Positions 31,381 to 44,679 of a stretch of 64,000 nucleotides of DNA are shown piece by piece. The position numbers were made by a program, and so were the translations under genes. The DNA comes from Prunella strophiata (taxonomy: Eukaryota; Chordata; Aves; Passeriformes; Prunellidae): the NCBI GenBank assembly GCA_036583965.1, contig JAZBQD010000014.1, forward strand, positions 68,413,895-68,477,894, read 5' to 3'. Under the pieces are notes generated by a model. The model was not told the origin of the DNA, did not search any database, and saw only the letters and a program-made list of their open reading frames with translations. The number at the start of each line of letters is the position of its first letter. The first letter of the stretch is position 1.

Positions 31381-34300
31381 CAGTAAATAACTAGGAAAAA
31401 AAAAAAGAAATGCATGCAGATAACTCACTGGACATTAAAATACATAAATGAAATTCAGGAGTGAAATTAATGAGGACTCTCAATGAAATTAAGTGTGAAG
31501 TAGGATGAGTGGAGGTGGGGCAAGTGGCCCTATTTCATGTATATAGGTCAGCAGGCTTTGAACTGACTCAACACTTGCAGCAGGCTGAGCTCTAGAAAAT
31601 TATGGTTGTAATGGAAAAAGTTACGTATGAATTACCTAAGTCTTTTCCAGTGCAAGAAGTGGATTTTAAATGGAGTTCAGGCTCAAAAGTTAACAAAATA
31701 ATATGGTTCCTCACTGAACAGGCTGATGTGTTAGTTAAGCTGGAGAACCACAGAACTTTACACTTCCCACTAATGAATTCCAAAATGTAAGTCCAGTAAA
31801 CACTGCAAAAAAGACCCCAAAAAACATCCAGCTCAGTCCATCCATGTCCTACAGATGTCTGGACAGTGAAAGGGGTGCAGAAGCAGGATGCTATTCCCAT
31901 TTTCTTGCTGTGCTCCTCAATAACCCACCTGGGGCCACTGCTGGAGATAAATCACTGCTCTAGGTCAGTAAATGACAAGAGCTGCTTCTCTCCTCTTATC
32001 TTCACTACCTCTCTGCAAGTTGTCAGATTTTTTTCTGGACTTTCTGTACTGTCTATCAGGGAAAATCATCAGAACTATGCTGGAAAAGCACATCCAAAAT
32101 GCCCAGCAGGAGCAGCTGGAGGGGTGAAAGGGATCTGGTGCCCAAGCATAAAGTCTGTCACCCTGTAGCTAATTCTGTTTGCATTAAGTTGCAATGCAGC
32201 TTTGCTCCCCATAAAACATCTATCCACCAAAGTGCAGCAGAACAGTTCCCTCCTTCTCAAAGGAAAATCAAGCCTAGGCAAAAGAATCCATTTATTATTT
32301 GAGTTCCCTTTTCCACACAAAGATGACCTGAGCTTATTGGTCTTTCCCTGAATTTCCCCTACATTCCACTCTTGCTAGAAGAAAAAACTCCCTTTGAAAA
32401 ATCCCAACCTGAAAAATTATCTGCATTTCCAAGCAACAAGATGAAAAGTCCTACCTATTCCAGGAAACAGTCCTAATTAATTTAGTAAAATTAATAGGTA
32501 TTTTAATGACACTTTTAGACTGCCAAACTGTAACTGACTCTTGATACAGTTGATCTGATGGTTTAAAAACAGGAAAATATAAACCACTGTACCAAAATAA
32601 TCTTTGAAAGAACTACCATATCACTATTTCCCGTTTTTTTCCTCTCAAAAAGACACTAAGCTACTCCAACATGGAGCAAAACAAATCTTCCACAGAAAGA
32701 GAATTCAAAAGAAAATTTTACCCTTCTGGGTGCATACAGCACTAATTCTTAATAGCCAAGGCTACAGAAACAACTTCTTTGTCAACAGGTACTGAATCAC
32801 TTTAAGAGATTAAAATTATTGAACAAATCACTGCCTCTAACCACCTACTCCCTCCCTTCAGTCCTGTAAAACTTACCAGGGATAAAGATTGTTAGAACGT
32901 AACCTACATAAAAAACATCAGAAATCAATTTTGCCTGTTACTGTATTTTCTTTCACACAGCACAGCAGCCTAAATTTAGCAAGGCTGTTTTTATTTCTCT
33001 TACAAACTATGTTAACAAACTCTGTGGGGCTCTTCACTACCCTTGACACTGAACCACAGGCTTGCAGATGAGGGCTGGGAAAACTGACAGGGTCAAATGT
33101 CTGAGTTGGGAAGAGGAGGATGAGTAAGGGGGTTGCACCAGTGATCAAGTGCTGGAAGCTCTGGAATAGGAATGGAATATGGAGAAACAAGCATACATGA
33201 ATTAATTTTATATACAAATGTATCTAAATGCACACTTGGAAGTTCCTGGAAGGTTTGCCACCTGGGCTAAATCATCTAAATCCAGGCTGAACTATCCATG
33301 GAAAAGATGGATTCCTTTCTACAGGCACCTTTTTAGAGCCAAGTAATCCCCTTCAAGGGGGTCTGGAATAGGATCTGTCAGGAAGCTGTTCATCCTACCT
33401 GCTGTCCATCTCTGGCTTCAGCAGCACCTGGACATTTCAGCTTCATGAGAAAAACCTCACCCACAGCATTTGAGGTAAAACAGGAAAATGGAGGTGTTTG
33501 TATGTGTTTGGGATGTTTTGTACAGAAGCATCCAAGCTGAAACTCCTCTGTGTGCACTCCTGGGAATCCTGCATTACTGTGTCTGATTGCTACTACACCA
33601 GGCTTCCACAAATACACTCATGTGCTCTTTCCCAAGTACCCAAATCCATCTTTGAGAGCATTTATGCTGCTTGGAAAGACCAAGGATCTGGATCCACACA
33701 CACTAACTACCTTCATTCTACCTACAGTGTCTCAGTTCTGTATCCTCCTCTGTGCTTGGTGCAGACACTTTGCCAGCACACTCCTTCCACATGTGAAAAC
33801 AGCATTTGCCTGAAAAAACCACTTTCCTCAGCTCCATACTGAAAGGAATTAACAGGCTGAAGAATTACTGCAGAATGAAAACCATTCTGGCATTTAAGAT
33901 GTGGTGACAACCAACCAATGGACAGGAAATCAAGTGTTAGGGTGGAAAACTGCAGCTGTGCTCAGCTGGTACCTGCAAATATTTGCTGTTGAAATTAGGT
34001 AACAGCTGTAAAAGGTGAGAGTTGAATATATTATTGAATATATTATATTTGTATTCCCTCAGATCACAGAGCTGCCACCACACAATTCTTATTTCTTCTT
34101 GGACCCACCATATCTAAAAAACAATGATCTTGTGCTGGGGAAAGGGATGGAATGTGAAATCCCATCCACATCCCAACAGAATCCCACAAACATTTTGGCA
34201 GGAAAAATTTATTATGTAAAGCCCAGATGGCATCCCAAATATTTCTACTTCAAAATTTAGGACTCTTTTTTATTTCCTTAAAATAAATTACACAAAAGTA

Positions 34301-35340
34301 TCATGCCTAAAATTAACTGTACAAGAGCATCAGGCAAGGTAACCAGACTTAAGTGAGCAGTTATTTGGACTATGGGAAGAATGGGAATGTGGTTTTTCTC
34401 CATTTAACTCCATTGTCAGAAATGAATAATATTTTTCTATTCAACTATATTTGAATGACTGGCAGAGAAGGAAGATATAACGAGCTAATACATCCAGTAA
34501 CATATAACACTTGGAGAAGAACTTTCCAGTTATCTGAAGTCTTTGCCATCAACTTCAGGAAGTCACCTTTGCCATCAACTTCTGTAGCAACGTTTCAAAC
34601 TTTCAGAACCAAATTTGCCATTTTTTGTTATTCTGACAAGCTTCTTTAGCTTAATATTTGGTTTTTTCCCACTGTGCAATTTCAGCTCTGAATGTGGAAA
34701 TACGTGACTTCAAAATGGTTTTAGCTACTGCTTCACTGAAGCAGCTAAACCTGATTATCAATTTGGTTCAGGATGGACTTAGTCACTGCCCACCCTTTAA
34801 GCTCTGGGATAAAGATCAACCCTTGATTCCGACTGTCATTTTGCAGCGAGCCCACTCCTAGATTCCTTTTATATCTATCACTGCACTGAATGCCAAAGAA
34901 ATCTCAGTGTACTTGGCATGAAGGCTGCACTTCCTATATTTATGCTCCAACTAATGTATGCTCCATTTTAGTCCTTCCCAGCTTAAAATCATCCGAGGGA
35001 AGACGGCATGGAGTGCAAAACAGTCCATGCAACTGTTTCACTAATACAAAATACTGATCACTGCCTTTCCATCACCACCTTCCTCGTGCATCTTCCATTT
35101 AAATCTACCCAAAATATTAACCCAGAAGGAACCATGGTCATTTCTGTAACAGCATACAGCCATATCAGGCTTGTTGCTCCACCTCAACACTTCCAGAAAA
35201 TAAACCATTACTTTTTAATTGTACTACCTTAACTTTGCTGGCAGAAGCACGTTTTGATTCTCCAAGACGGAAGAAAGTGAAACGCTCTCTCCAGGCAAGA
35301 ATTCCTTATATCTGGCACGCTAACACTTCATCCTTTTTAA
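31381..35340. other. AT-rich non-coding stretch
   Basis: No gene recognised. The text TTTGCCATCAACTTC occurs twice within 40 bases near 34,541-34,581, a small local duplication. Confidence 0.55.
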
Positions 35341-35877
35341 TTATTCCACAGGTGGTTGCCTTGGAAACTGCCAAGTAGCTCTTGGATTTGAGGGACCCAG
35401 CATGAGACAGTGACAAGCCTTTGTAGCCACGGCATTCGGATCCACGTTGGCTGCAGCAGCAGCAGGAGGACACGGAACAGCCACAGAAAACCTGGAAGAG
35501 ATGGTTAAAATTAACAAGGCATTAATTACATTGCTCATTCTTTCAAATAGAAAATACAAGGAATGCTGATAGCCCCTGAACAGTGGATAAAAACCACATT
35601 TTAGAGGCATCTGCTCCTGCAGCTCCCCAGCACAGCCCCGGATTTCACCTTCGGAGGACAGCACTGAAATGGAGATGTCGGCGGAGCTCACGAGCTCAGC
35701 CCTCAAGATCCAGCAAGATGAGATTATTTTCCCCTCAGCTTCCAGAGAGACCTTCCTGAGTGTCTGGTCCAACTGCCTGAAATTCAGTGCTATTGTTTTG
35801 CTTTGAATAAAAATAGAGTAACTATAAATAGCTGCCATCGCGAATGCTGATTCACTGTATTCCGTATCATACAGCAA
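35341..35877 (-). CDS. Hypothetical 178-codon open frame, function unknown
   Basis: This is the longest open frame in the AT-rich left part that is not made by a homopolymer or the N gap. I recognise no family. The predicted product is mixed in composition, with an Ala run near residue 140 from a GCT/GCA repeat and a Pro-rich end. It has no clear signal peptide, membrane span or Cys pattern. The surrounding 600 bases have more CpG than their neighbours. No start context, splice evidence or relative elsewhere in the window supports translation. It could be a chance frame over an enhancer-like or otherwise conserved element. Confidence 0.15.
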   Translation of the reverse strand: MLYDTEYSESAFAMAAIYSYSIFIQSKTIALNFRQLDQTLRKVSLEAEGKIISSCWILRAELVSSADISISVLSSEGEIRGCAGELQEQMPLKCGFYPLFRGYQHSLYFLFERMSNVINALLILTISSRFSVAVPCPPAAAAANVDPNAVATKACHCLMLGPSNPRATWQFPRQPPVE

Positions 35878-38800
35878 ATTGCTCCCAACTTCACTCAGCC
35901 TGAGAAACCAGGAGAATTCTCTTTACTTAAAACACAGCTAGAAGCCCAGCAAAGCATGCAATTCTGCATTCGTGTCGCTGGTCTAAAAGTACAAAATATT
36001 TTCCTTTTCCCTCTCTGATATCTCGTAATTTTAAGTTGTTAATTTGCACATAAATATATAAATAAAATCACCAAAAACCAAACCAAAGCAAAACATCATT
36101 ACGTTTTCTGCTACTGGTCAAAACTATGAATTTCAATTTTTCAAAAATCTTTTGATTTCACTTTCACTTTTTAAACAAAAAATAAGTTAACATAAGAGTA
36201 AAAAAAAAAAAAAAAAAATCATTAAAACTATCCATGATGAAAATGGTCACCCCTGCAGTCAGAGGCCTCCCTCTCTTGGCTGATATGATTAGTGTGTCCA
36301 AGTCAGTGATTTCTCGAGACCTCATTCATATATAAGTGCTTGGATTTGTGGTATCACAAATTGCCTGGCAGCACCTCAAGAGTAAGATGTGGATTTGCTT
36401 CCACCCTTACTTGATGAGACACCCAAAAGGCATGTTTGTTAATTCCAGAGCTGAGTTTTGCTAGAACCAACTAGATTATTATTGCACAGAAAAAAAAAAA
36501 AATTACTGGTGAAGTAAAAGAAATGAAACTGCTCCTGAATGATCTTCTCAGTGCTCACTTTGCCCTTCCAGGACAGGTCATTCTCTTTCTCTTGCCTTCT
36601 TCAATCACTTTCTGGATTAAAACTTAGAATCTGAAACTATTTTCTTTCTCTCTGTCACTGAATCCCACCAAGGACAAAGCAAATCCTGGTGGGTTTCCAC
36701 AGTTTTCCCTTTCTTGCTTCCCTCTCCACATCCCTTTCAATAACCTCATTTTCCCATTTATGAACAAGGTTTCTGAAAATGACTGTGACAAAACCAGGCA
36801 TTTTCTTTCCCTCCTTCTCAGCAGTTCCAGAAGTGAGACCTGTTTAATCCTGCCTGGATTCAATTTAGGATGAACATGAGTTTTTGTCAATTCCCTCATC
36901 CCACCAGCCCAGGGCACACTTGACATCCACCTCCAAACTTTGGGAGGGGAAACATGTCTCCTTTTCAGCCCATCAAGTTTGGTTTGTCAAGCATCTTTTG
37001 GGGATTTTTCCATACAGTAGGGACATTTTAATTCACTGTGGAAAATCCAGAGCATTTTCTCTGTTCCCCTCTTCCTAGTTACAGCTATAACCTCCTGCAT
37101 GTCCTGCTAATGCAGGAGAAAACCTCTCCTCTGCCCCAGTTCCCTCAAGTGTCTCTGGCAAACCAAGTCTCCAAAGCCTCAAAATGACCCTTTTATCACA
37201 GATGGTTCTTTCCTCTGAGGAAAGGTGGATTTTTCATCCCTGCCTCAGGCACCTTAACAGTACTCTCAAGCACATCCTCACTCTGCACTCATGATCTTAT
37301 TTTGTTTTTTCTCACAGGGCAGACACGTGAGCTTTATCTCAGACCCAATCTGGTGCTTGACCAACTTCCCAGTGTTAGTTCTTTCAACCCACTGAGAGGT
37401 TCTGAAAATCAGGGTACCCAGTTCTCAACAGGCACCAGTGCCTGTCATTTTCATTTGCCTTGTTCTCAGAGCAGTATCACCCTGAGATTAAATCAAAAAT
37501 TGTGTTGCAAGTCTCCTTCTAACTTGACTTAAACCCTATAGTTTTCTACAGGAATGCCTCAACAAACTGATTTCTGAAGTCTTCAGCTATAGGAGGTGAT
37601 GAAACCACTGCATCTCTTCCCTATCCTCATCATCTCAGACTAAGTAAATAACTTTAAAGACTGTAAGAGAGTTCTTGCTACCCTTTTCCCCCCTTTTTAA
37701 ATACCTATTTTGGAAACTTCTATACAATGTATTTATGTTAAATATGTTCATTTTAACACATACTCCTCATACATTCTGTTTCAGTGAGTGGCCCCACCTG
37801 TGCAGTGGTTTATCTCTGCCATGTTCCCCTCCTGCCCAAACTTCTTACTCCTAATTTAATCTCTGCCTGTCTGGTGATCTGTCTGGATTCTTGGGCTCTT
37901 AGACTTCCTCTCTTCTTCATATAAAGGTTATGCATGGGAGCCATGGGATGAACTCAGTGAAAGACTTGGATTTCTTTTGTTTTCTGTAACATTCATCCAT
38001 CTCACACCTAGATCAACATGGAGCTCCACCAGCTGAGTTTCTGACCAACCCTTGGAAGAAAAGGATGTGACACTCTGCAATTCTTTTCCAGACTTGCATG
38101 GAAGAGTGCTACTGATTCTTCAAAATACAAATAAAACCTTCTGCCTCAGCCTTCAGAGGACACAGGTTTTTTGTTCATTTCCAGCCTCCTGGCCTAGGGC
38201 TGCCTCAAGGTTCACATTTTGCCTCTACCACCCTGAGTGATGGAGGAGCTCTGCTCCCTCCTTCAGAATGAGCATCATTAAACACTAAAAGCACTGTAAA
38301 CTCCAGAGCTCCGTGTTATTAGTAAAATACATAAAACATGGGACTCGTGAATAGTAAAATTAAAAGCAAGATGAATAAAAGACTTTTAAGTAATTCCCCT
38401 GGTCCACTGTGGTTTCTTTATTTTTTTTTTTTTTTTTTTACTTGTTCTCAATCCATTAACAACCTAATTTCACAAATCCCTATGCATCCCTGAAATAAGT
38501 CTTTCCCCGTCTGAACATTTCCAAAGACTGCTGGTTTTCCCCTCCTCAGTCTCCATTCCTGTCAAAGGCTCCTTTCTGACCAGTCTCTATCCCATCCTGC
38601 AAAAAGCTGCTTCCCAAAAACACCCTCAGATAGGGAATGCTCCATCTCCCTCCTACCAGAGATTTGCATCTGATGGCAAATACAGCACAATAAGGAACTT
38701 TTCCCCCCACTGTGGTGAGAAGAGACACAAGAAATTCAAACACCAGTCGTGATGCATCCCACACTGGAGTTTTCAGAAAGGCCCTAAAGGTCAGCTTGCC

Positions 38801-40280
38801 AAAACTTTAATTAACAAGATCCAAGTTCTTATTTCTCCTTTTTCTCTGCAGAATTTCCTGTCTGGTTCATGTCAGGTACATTTTAGCCATGACTTCTTAA
38901 TGCAAAGCTCTTTGTCCTGTTCTTGGTTTCAACCACAGCTCAATGAATAGATAGATGACCATTAGTCTAAGTTTTTGGTTTCTCTAGCTGTAATTTTTTT
39001 TACAAAATTCTTCAGAATTGATGCACAGAAGTGATACACAACCACAACCACCTTTTTTAGCTAGCTAGAAAACTGATGTTTCCTTGATAACTGTATTTTT
39101 CTATTTCCAGAAGGCACCCAGACAGCTTGAACCAAGTACAAAACTTCATTTGTAATCAAAGTTTCAAATACTATACACATACATATATATTATATATATG
39201 TACACAGTATATACATACATATATATATATATATATACATATAGTAGTAGGTCATAGATAAAACAACAGATTGGAACTGCATTGAGAATGAGTCCCACTG
39301 TCCCCTTTGGAAAACTCCAAAGCCACTGCATTAAGGTTCCAGAAGCAATTAATAATTTAAGATTCTTTCTTAAAAAAAAACAAGCCAAAAAAATCCCAAA
39401 TAACTTCTATTTCAGCAATTTTTACTGATGTTCTCTCTAACAGCCACTATTTTCCACCTGAAAAAAAGTTAAATGGTATTTTAGCAAAAGGTGTCAATCC
39501 TGGATATCTTTTTTTTTTTTTTTTTTTCAAAGCTTGTCAACAATTTTTTATGTTTTACTATTTGACACATAATAAGGAGAAAATAGGAGCAATCTTCTGA
39601 AAACTTTGATGGCTGGCAAGAATCCCATCTCTTCAGAAAAAAAAGAAAAGGCCCTGTGTTGTAAAGAAAATTATTTACTATTTGCTGTGATGGGTTTTTA
39701 AGGTTTACTTGCAAATGCTTGGTAAATAAAAAGGCACCTTTCTCAGTAAATTATTTTGAAGTATAAACAACTAAAGTAGACCACAAAGCCTTCTTTAAAT
39801 TATTCCACCTCCAGTGAAGATCAGCACAACTTGGCTACTTTACAGCTTTACCAGGGTAATACACATCTGCACAATGAATACTGAAACAAGTACTTTTTTT
39901 AAAAAAAGAAGCAATAACAACAACAAAAAACAACAACAAAAAACCCACCCCCAACCAAAAACAAAAACAGAAAAGGCACGCTTTGCTGTCCTCAATAAAA
40001 ACCTAAAGTAAGATTTTTAAATGAGAAATATGGTAATATCCCCTGTAAATACTGCAGGTTGCCAGAAAAATTTCAGCCAAGCAAGCTTTTCCACAGATTC
40101 AACTGGAAGACATTACAAAATACAGGTAAAAAGAATAATCAGAACACAAGGCACTGCCTGGGACAGGACTACTGAGATCAGATGCCAACCAGAAATGAAG
40201 TACAGAGAGGGAAGTACAACAGGCAAGAAAGGTATCAAAGTTTGGAGTCTCAGTCAGTAGCAACAAGAAAACCTGAAGTA
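35878..40280. other. AT-rich non-coding stretch
   Basis: No gene recognised. It contains A or T tracts at 36,200-36,218, 38,421-38,439 and 39,509-39,527, the AT microsatellite at 39,170-39,243, and A-rich CAA repeats near 39,915-39,945. Confidence 0.55.
39170..39243. repeat. AT/AC-rich microsatellite
   Basis: Imperfect TA dinucleotide repeat with interspersed CA steps (ACATATATATTATATATATG and TACATACATATATATATA). Confidence 0.9.
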
Positions 40281-40372
40281 GGGAATCACAGAATTATTTA
40301 AGTTGGACAAAGACCTGCAAGTCCAACCATGAACCCAACACTACCAAGGTACAGCAGCAGAACATCCTTGGG
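40281..40372 (-). mobile_element. CR1 LINE 3' end
   Basis: Reversed CR1 3' terminus: GGAATCACAGAATTATTTAA, GACCTGCAAGTCCAACCATG, then an eroded end. Confidence 0.85.
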
Positions 40373-42254
40373 ACAAGTGTGGCCAGGGCAACTTTTGAGA
40401 AGTGTCAATTAAGGCAGCCCAAAATCAGATGGTCACTTTAAAAGATGTTTTTGAGTTGAATGAACACTTGGTCAGATCTCAAGGGAAAGGGTTTCCATTC
40501 CACCTGAGTGCTGGCAACAGCTCTGATGACCTGGGCTGTCAGGAGCTCCTGAACAAAAATGGAAGGGGGAAGAAGATTCCTCTGCAAATCAGAGATTTGG
40601 TTAAAATGAGATCTGTACCAGCTGAAACTTGTGAAGGTGAACTCCTGCTGAAATAATTCACAATCAGATTATCCAAAACCAAATCCATCTCAAAAGAAAA
40701 CTGAATACTTTTCAGTCTTAAATACAAGGAAGTTTTGCTCTGTGCTACCAGGAGAGACATGGAATCTGAATAGTGACTTTGAAGGGTGCTGAATAGTGAC
40801 TTTGTGCTTCAACCATTCAGCATTATTGCTTAAACAATACTGGAGTCTTTTGGCAAGAAAATACAGGCCAATTTTATGTAAAATCTTTCACTACAGTAAG
40901 ACTTACTGGTAAACTGAAATGAAAACAACAAAAATTATTTTGACAGTACTAAAAAAAATGATCAGTCAACACTTGCAGCAGTATCTGGAGAAAATCTTTT
41001 TCCATCTATGGAGAGCAACATCAGTATGTGATGCTCCAGGAAATGGGGATATTCTGAATTTCTAGTTCATAATTCCACAGCTACAAACTCCAGTGTTTTG
41101 TGGTGATAGAGACATTCCCTTGCCCAGACTGCACAATCCTCTGTTGCTGAGGTTGACTTGTCCTCAGATCTTGCTCTTTACAGCTTCAGCTCTTTCTTCC
41201 TCTATCTCAGAAAACCTCACCCCTCTCAGACTACAAAGGAAGCACAACAAACTAATACTATGTTAGTGTGATGCACATCTCAGATTTTTACAGGCTGAAG
41301 ATGCTCTCCTCTTATAAACCACGATAAAGTATTAAAAGCTGAGATGAGAGCTGGCACAGAGATTTCTTACCAAATGCTCTCCTAAGAGACATGATCATTC
41401 AGTGGAGAGAACAAAATTATTTAGTGTGAAGGTCACCTGGTTTAGCACTAAATACTGTTCAACATCTGGTCTTAAGATAAATATCAATTTGTGTCTTTAA
41501 AGCAGAGTTTATTTTTTTGAAAAAATCTTTACTAAAAACAGTCATCACATCCTGAGAATTTCCACATTCTACCTGCCAACACTCAGACTAATTTGCCTCA
41601 TATAAGCCCTCCAGTAAATCCAAAGCCCTTTTCCCTTGTGTATAGCTACCAATTACTACAACAAAGATACTAAAAACTCAACAAGATAAACGTTAATACC
41701 TAGATAACACTTGAACAGCTTTTGCTACATCAAATAACTGCATTTTTTTTTTCATTCCAGCATTCTGACGCACACCTGGTTGAGAAGTTTTGGTGTTTAA
41801 CACCAGGAGGATTAACCCACAGACCCTGCTGGCTACAGAGCAACACAAACCACCACTATTCCCATCAGAAAAGGGTGAAGAACCAACATCATTCCCACCA
41901 GGAAGATGCCAAGAACCAACAGGTGAAAGCAACTCTATGGCTTTACCACCTGCTGCTGAAGCCACCTTTACCCATTTCTCACCCCTGACTACTCACTCCC
42001 CCTTCATGCAGCTGTGCCACGAACTAGATCTTGGTACTGACCCTGGAAAAATCTGATTTTGCTGCTTTTGTGGCTTGTTCTGCAGTGGGTTCACCCACAG
42101 CTGCAGGAGCACCAAGCCCAGGGGCCAGCTGGTCTCCAGGTAGGAACTGGGGGATGCTGACTGCTTCTTTCAGCAATTCTGCTGGTTTATGCCAGCTTAA
42201 AATTCCCATGAAACTACATAGAATTAGGCATATCCAGGTTAAAAATGTGGCAAA

Positions 42255-42301
<47 letters not shown>

Positions 42302-42783
42302 ATGCACAGACTGTTTGTCCCATAGAACAAATTACTAAGAGAGATACTGAAATCCTCATTTCTAAATAACTCCCAAATAAGCCAGCCTGCCCTTCTGAAA
42401 AGCATTTCCAGCAGATGCCTGTTAATTTTTCAATTTTTCAAACATAAGCTACTGAGCTCAAAAGAGGGAGTAACAGTTACATGTAATGACCTGCAACACC
42501 CTAAATGTCAGACTAAATTACCCAACAGTTCCTTCTGCCTCCCATCTCTGAAACACTGATATATTTTAGCTCCATCCCTAGCTGTGTCAGATCAGCAGGC
42601 TTTAACAGTTTCAAACACAAGAGTCAAATGTAATGATATCCCTGCTTGGAACAAATCCAGGGGTTGAATCTGATTTCTTCACGTAGAAACAAGCAGCTCT
42701 TAACATTTGATCTGGAATTCATACCTCGTTAGGAGGGAAGCAGCAGAAGTCTCACTCATTCCTGGTTCCAAGCTGGTGATGAT
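40373..42783. other. AT-rich non-coding stretch
   Basis: No gene supported. A 26-nt A tract at 42,267-42,292 follows a short CA run. The part 41,761-42,139 is bounded by splice-like signals but has no open frame through it. Confidence 0.5.
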
Positions 42784-42998
42784 GGGAAAGGGAGAAGGAA
42801 GGAAAAGGGGAGAAGGAAAAAAAAGGGGAGAAGGAAAAGGGGAGAAGGAAAAAGGGGAGAGGGAAAAGGGGAGAAGGAAAAGGGGAGAAGGAAAAGGGGA
42901 GAAGGAAAAGGGGAGAAGGAAAAAGGGGAGAAGGAAAAGGGGAGAAGGAAAAGGGGAGAAGGAAAAGGGGAGAAGGAAAAGGGGAGAAGGAAAAGGAG
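42784..42998 (+). repeat. 14-bp all-purine minisatellite
   Basis: An uninterrupted run of 215 purines built from about 15 copies of GGGGAGAAGGAAAA, with a few length variants (extra A, one AGAGGG unit). It reads as Lys-Arg-Gly-Glu repeats in one frame, which has no coding significance. Confidence 0.97.
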
Positions 42999-43887
42999 CT
43001 GTGCCATGCTAGAGCTGGTCACCAATCCCATCAAAACCCTCAGCTGTGAGTGCAAGAAATGATAATTTTGCCTGCCACGAGCAGACAGCTTCTGTGAGTC
43101 GGGAATCATCACGTTCAGGAGCTCTGAGGAGGAAGGTCAAATCACAAACCTTGGCTTTCAGCATCATTCTTTGTGCCTCAGAATTTAGGGGTGAAGGAAG
43201 ATGCCTTCTCTCTGCCTCAGTAACTTGTGTAGTATTTCATCCTTGGCAAATTAAAAAAAAAAAAAAAAACAAAAAACCTCTAAATTTACAAGACGTGTAG
43301 CACTTGGCAGGATTTCATAACTGCTGAGTGACTGAGATGAGCTCATTTAACACAGTTTTGAAATAAATGTATTATTTTATAGAGCTGAGCCTGTACATTC
43401 TGCAAGGCAATGGGAGAAGGGAGGGATGCTACAGAGCATGGCCTGAAGAGTGTGGCCTGCTGCCAGTGCCCACACACACTTATCCCTCTCTTTTCCAGCC
43501 TCTGTCACATACACACACCCCCTGGAAAGAAACAATCCGCTCAGGGCAAGTAGGAGCATTTTTCCAGTGCTGCCAACTTCTGCCAAATTCCTATTTTCAC
43601 TTTAGAATAAAGACTGTGCTCGTTTAACTACAAGATCCTTGACATACATAGCAACACCTGTCAGAGAAGTAGAAATAAAACAAGCAGGGGGGGAAATCAG
43701 GATTTTTTTTTCCAATTCTCTCCTCTTTCAATGTGACCAGGAAAGTGGAATTTGTCACCACCAGGGGCAAACTGCACTTTTAAATCCAGCAGGCAAGGAA
43801 CAGACTGTGGATTGGGGAAGAGTGGTCAGGAACAGCCATGGATACACAGGATGGGAATTGAGTGAGCCAAGCCCATCACTCCTCACA
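42999..43887. other. Non-coding stretch up to the assembly gap
   Basis: No gene recognised. It contains a 17-nt A tract at 43,253-43,269 and ends at the N run. Confidence 0.5.
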
Positions 43888-44387
43888 NNNNNNNNNNNNN
43901 NNNNNNNNNNNNNNNNNNNNNNNNNNNNNNNNNNNNNNNNNNNNNNNNNNNNNNNNNNNNNNNNNNNNNNNNNNNNNNNNNNNNNNNNNNNNNNNNNNNN
44001 NNNNNNNNNNNNNNNNNNNNNNNNNNNNNNNNNNNNNNNNNNNNNNNNNNNNNNNNNNNNNNNNNNNNNNNNNNNNNNNNNNNNNNNNNNNNNNNNNNNN
44101 NNNNNNNNNNNNNNNNNNNNNNNNNNNNNNNNNNNNNNNNNNNNNNNNNNNNNNNNNNNNNNNNNNNNNNNNNNNNNNNNNNNNNNNNNNNNNNNNNNNN
44201 NNNNNNNNNNNNNNNNNNNNNNNNNNNNNNNNNNNNNNNNNNNNNNNNNNNNNNNNNNNNNNNNNNNNNNNNNNNNNNNNNNNNNNNNNNNNNNNNNNNN
44301 NNNNNNNNNNNNNNNNNNNNNNNNNNNNNNNNNNNNNNNNNNNNNNNNNNNNNNNNNNNNNNNNNNNNNNNNNNNNNNNNNNNNNNN
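43888..44387. other. Assembly gap, exactly 500 N
   Basis: All bases are N. The round length suggests a placeholder of unknown true size. By comparison with the right-hand duplicate, at least the leftward continuation of a CR1 (equivalent to 60,327-60,903) is probably missing here. Confidence 0.99.
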
Positions 44388-44671
44388 CTGGGACCGACAA
44401 TGGTCCCTGGGGACAGCGCTTGTGGCCGAAGAGGCCAGGCTGCATGTGGCACTGTTCACCAAGACTTCTCTGGGCCTGCACATCAGGACAGTCCTGAGCC
44501 AGCCAAGAAGAGCACCTCTCCAAGGTGGTGGGGATGACAGCTTTGCCAGACGACGAATGCTGTGGCCTGAGGGACTGTTGCCAAAGGCTTTGTTTGAAGT
44601 GAGGCAGACACTTCCCACAGCCTCCCCCCTCATCCACTGGGCCGGGTTCATCTGCTCCTCAAGGAGATCAG
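44388..44671 (-). mobile_element. CR1 fragment (in duplication X, left copy)
   Basis: Reverse-strand CR1 coding segment. On the minus strand it reads through the 'KAFG' and LL--RAQR-LVNS region, but with frameshifts. It is truncated on the left by the N gap and on the right by the LTR-like insertion. Confidence 0.8.
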
Positions 44672-44679
44672 GTTTGCTA

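Noticed and set aside
41761..42139. Exon-like segment with a pyrimidine tract plus CAG before it and CAG/GTAGGA after it
   Set aside because: None of the three forward frames is open through the 379 bases and no protein similarity is seen; a non-coding RNA exon cannot be excluded without transcripts.
42707..43012. Lys-Arg-Gly-Glu repeat protein frame
   Set aside because: It is the translation of the 14-bp purine minisatellite; an equally open frame exists on the other strand.
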